Of a stretch of DNA of 26,645 nucleotides, positions 25,141-26,645 are shown in pieces. The notes under the pieces were generated by a model. That model ran no database searches and was not told where the DNA came from. It worked only from the letters and a program-made list of their open reading frames with translations. The position numbers and the translations under genes are program-made. Source of the stretch: Mesostigma viride (taxonomy: Eukaryota > Streptophyta > Mesostigmatophyceae > Mesostigmatales > Mesostigmataceae); NCBI GenBank assembly GCA_009746045.1, contig RPFO01000092.1:1-26645 (forward strand), given 5' to 3'. Each line of letters opens with the position of its first letter. The first letter of the stretch is position 1.

Positions 25141-25212
25141 AAATATACCCTACAGTCCACAAAAAAGTTGTGCTCGTTTAATCCGGCGCTCGAATCACGC
25201 ATCAGAATACAA
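25141..25212. promoter_or_regulatory. Divergent promoter of the Rieske gene and its neighbour
   Basis: 72 bp. On the minus strand GGGTATATTT directly precedes the ATG at 25140. On the plus strand CACAAAAAAGTTGTGC and GAATACAA precede the ATG at 25213. AT-rich compared with the flanking genes. Confidence 0.4.
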
Positions 25213-26226
25213 ATGATACGCTCGACACGACTTTTATGCACGCCGCGAGCGTTTCGGGATCGCATGGTACGGACACGGCTTCGATGCGTATGTCAGACTC
25301 CCACGCCCTCCGTAAAAACCGTTATGTGCGACAAGTGGATCTGCGTAGGCGCTCCTATGCCGACACGGGGTACGAAGCTGCGAATCGTGAAGATATACGG
25401 CGACGACTACGTTGTATACCGCTCTTCCTCCTGCGAGCTGCTCGTGTGCCGCGACGTTTGCCCCCATCGAGGGGCAAAACTTTCGCGCGGACACGCGGAG
25501 TCGGGAAACGCGATCCGATGCGCCTATCACGGCCTCTCGTGGGGGCCTAATAATAACCGCGAAAGTTACGTCACGACGCTCGTAGCGGATGACCTGTTGT
25601 GGGCGAACTTCGGAGAAGGGTATCAATTTCGAACCTCGCCGTATACGCCCGCGAATATAGGGCGGTATGCGGATACGGTCGAATGGACCATGAGCGGCCA
25701 CCCGCAGGTGATCATCGAAAACATCATCGACACAGCGAGGGTCACGCCGCGAGAGTCCAGGCTACTTTTCCGCGACGATTGGTTCAAGTGTGCTTCCGTG
25801 TATGATTTCGAGATAAACAATGCATGGATTTCGTTATTATGTTATTGGATAACTGGATTGCGCGGCGTGTCACAGCTTACAATCCAACACGAATTCGTAA
25901 TCCCTTATACCGCCTCTATGACGATCTTCGCCTGTTCTACCCAGAGCTGTTCCATCATTCCCGTGGCGTCCCTTTTCTTTAGCGTCCTCCCCTTGGAGAT
26001 GACGAAATCGAGGGTGATTGTACGGGCCGCTAGCCGGTCCCATATCACGCGGCCGTTGTCCCTCTTGCTCGCCATGTGGTACCTTTTGAGAGACGCGGGA
26101 CTGGTCGAGACGATTGACACGGACTCGTTCCGCTGCAACCGTTTGCTTCGAGCAGACAACCTTGTAGCGCGATACAGGGAGAAGATGAAACGAGCGTACA
26201 ATTTTGACGACCTTGAGCGTTATTGA
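25213..26226 (+). CDS. Rieske [2Fe-2S] protein, oxygenase-like but lacking the iron-site histidines
   Basis: 337 residues from the ATG at 25213; the ATG at 25324, just before the domain, is an alternative. The Rieske cluster motif is complete: C83-x-H85 in CPHRGAKLS and C103-x2-H106 in CAYHGLSWG, 17 residues apart. This is the layout of ring-hydroxylating and related Rieske oxygenases (a CPHRG box and a YHG box), not of respiratory-complex Rieske proteins, which have extra cysteines. The catalytic half keeps the usual lead-in (VIIENIID, Asp173). In typical family members this continues D-x2-H with a second His 4-5 residues later; here it reads DTARVTPRES with no His. The mononuclear iron site is therefore probably lost, suggesting an electron-transfer or non-catalytic role. 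No other metabolic gene is adjacent, and a Rieske protein is unexpected in a virus. Confidence 0.75.
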   Translation: MIRSTRLLCTPRAFRDRMVRTRLRCVCQTPTPSVKTVMCDKWICVGAPMPTRGTKLRIVKIYGDDYVVYRSSSCELLVCRDVCPHRGAKLSRGHAESGNAIRCAYHGLSWGPNNNRESYVTTLVADDLLWANFGEGYQFRTSPYTPANIGRYADTVEWTMSGHPQVIIENIIDTARVTPRESRLLFRDDWFKCASVYDFEINNAWISLLCYWITGLRGVSQLTIQHEFVIPYTASMTIFACSTQSCSIIPVASLFFSVLPLEMTKSRVIVRAASRSHITRPLSLLLAMWYLLRDAGLVETIDTDSFRCNRLLRADNLVARYREKMKRAYNFDDLERY

Positions 26227-26253
26227 CATCTCATGTCATTATACGAGAGAATT

Positions 26254-26514
26254 CTACGACACGCCCATTCCGATTCCGCTGGTCTCCATGTCCGTGTCCG
26301 TCTCCTCGTCGCTCTCCATGTCCGCGCACATGCGACCACGGTTGAAGAGACGCGTCGCCCGGAGGGCCTGCTCCAAACGCCGCACGCTTTCGATTTCTCT
26401 CCTGAATCTCGGTCGGTTGCACAGTTGGCGGTATCCGAACGTGATGGCGAACGCGCTCCATCTCTCCTCGACGTTGTCCAGAATCGGAGTCCCTTTGCCG
26501 GCGCCTTTGATGGC
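26254..26514 (-). CDS. Partial or broken gene, acidic C-terminus
   Basis: The minus frame ending at TAG 26254-26256 has protein-like composition: an AIKGAGKGTPILDNVEERW opening, Arg-rich amphipathic helices (RPRFRREIESVRRLEQALRA) and an acidic Met/Asp/Glu/Ser tail. It has no ATG near its upstream limit, because an in-frame TGA lies at 26518-26520. An overlapping minus frame supplies a possible N-terminus (MTKKEPGAPL...GRMK) reaching an ATG at 26509-26515 or beyond. A single-base difference around 26514-26520 would join them. Alternatively the gene starts at a non-ATG codon. The other two minus frames look like shadows, being His/Arg/Gly-rich. Not recognised. The gene may continue past the window end at 26645. 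Confidence 0.45.
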   Translation of the reverse strand, partial: AIKGAGKGTPILDNVEERWSAFAITFGYRQLCNRPRFRREIESVRRLEQALRATRLFNRGRMCADMESDEETDTDMETSGIGMGVS

Positions 26515-26645
26515 ATTTCATGCGGCCGTATGATTGTTCAGCTCCGGTTCCGAGTGGAGCCCCTGGCTCTTTTTTCGTCATGTGCGTTCGGTACGATGGT
26601 TTCGTGCGTGCGCTCGTTCGCGGGGACGCGAGGGAGGACATTGTA

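Noticed and set aside
24472-25212. Plus-strand open frame running into the Rieske gene, giving a 584-residue reading
   Set aside because: The first ~250 codons have an Arg/His/Val/Asp-rich shadow composition and lie opposite a better minus-strand gene (24562-25140). The Rieske similarity begins only after 25213.
1-26645. tRNA, rRNA or other structured RNA genes
   Set aside because: Scanning by eye I found no cloverleaf with a TTCRA-type loop or rRNA-like segment. A tRNAscan or Infernal run would be decisive.

Overview
The window looks like part of a large double-stranded DNA virus of a eukaryote, or an endogenised copy of one. The evidence is dense genes on both strands, short gaps (20-100 bp in much of the right half), AATAAA signals after several stops, TATA-like AT-rich stretches before starts, and a gene set typical of such genomes: a Bro-N-type DNA-binding protein, MYND and CxxC zinc proteins, F-box proteins, an OTU protease and many unrecognised ORFs. 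No hallmark gene (capsid, polymerase B, packaging ATPase) is present, so family and host cannot be named from this stretch.

Layout. Bases 1-6,700 hold four genes (a three-module zinc protein, a MYND protein, a zinc-ribbon/acidic protein and a P/Q/A-rich protein) arranged as two divergent pairs. Their control regions are unusually elaborate: heat-shock-element palindromes (TTCTAGAA), TGACTCA (bZIP) sites, GGCGCGGCGC boxes, CCAAT boxes and a shared CATAGCC word at the start codons. A ~0.9 kb AT-rich foldback element with ~200-bp inverted arms around a 52-bp tandem array lies in the convergent gap 2,719-3,815. Bases 6,700-8,320 hold a Bro-N-like gene flanked on each side by two short copies of one of its own segments, each followed by an inverted repeat. 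Bases 8,324-10,192 hold an unknown gene and a three-TM membrane protein. Bases 10,256-15,486 are dominated by a paralogous family with an N-terminal Cys/His knuckle (C-x9/10-C-x9-11-C-x2-H). Two members carry F-box-like segments, and a sixth, 35-residue member lies at 21,955-22,062. Bases 15,531-20,440 are best read as one ~1,600-residue proline-rich gene ending in an OTU cysteine-protease domain. Bases 20,461-24,503 hold two small-to-medium genes and a gene with a ~100-bp in-gene tandem repeat. Bases 24,562-26,645 hold an unknown gene, a Rieske [2Fe-2S] protein lacking the usual mononuclear-iron histidines, and a partial gene.

Functionally, the Cys/His-F-box proteins and the OTU protease together suggest a cluster acting on the host ubiquitin system. 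The left-hand genes look like a co-regulated set possibly driven by host stress transcription factors.

Caution: at least nine places show a coding frame continuing in another frame, most of them exactly at G/C homopolymers and all explicable by one or two missing bases. Uncorrected homopolymer under-calling is the simplest explanation; true contingency tracts cannot be excluded without reads. Such genes are annotated here over their whole probable extent.
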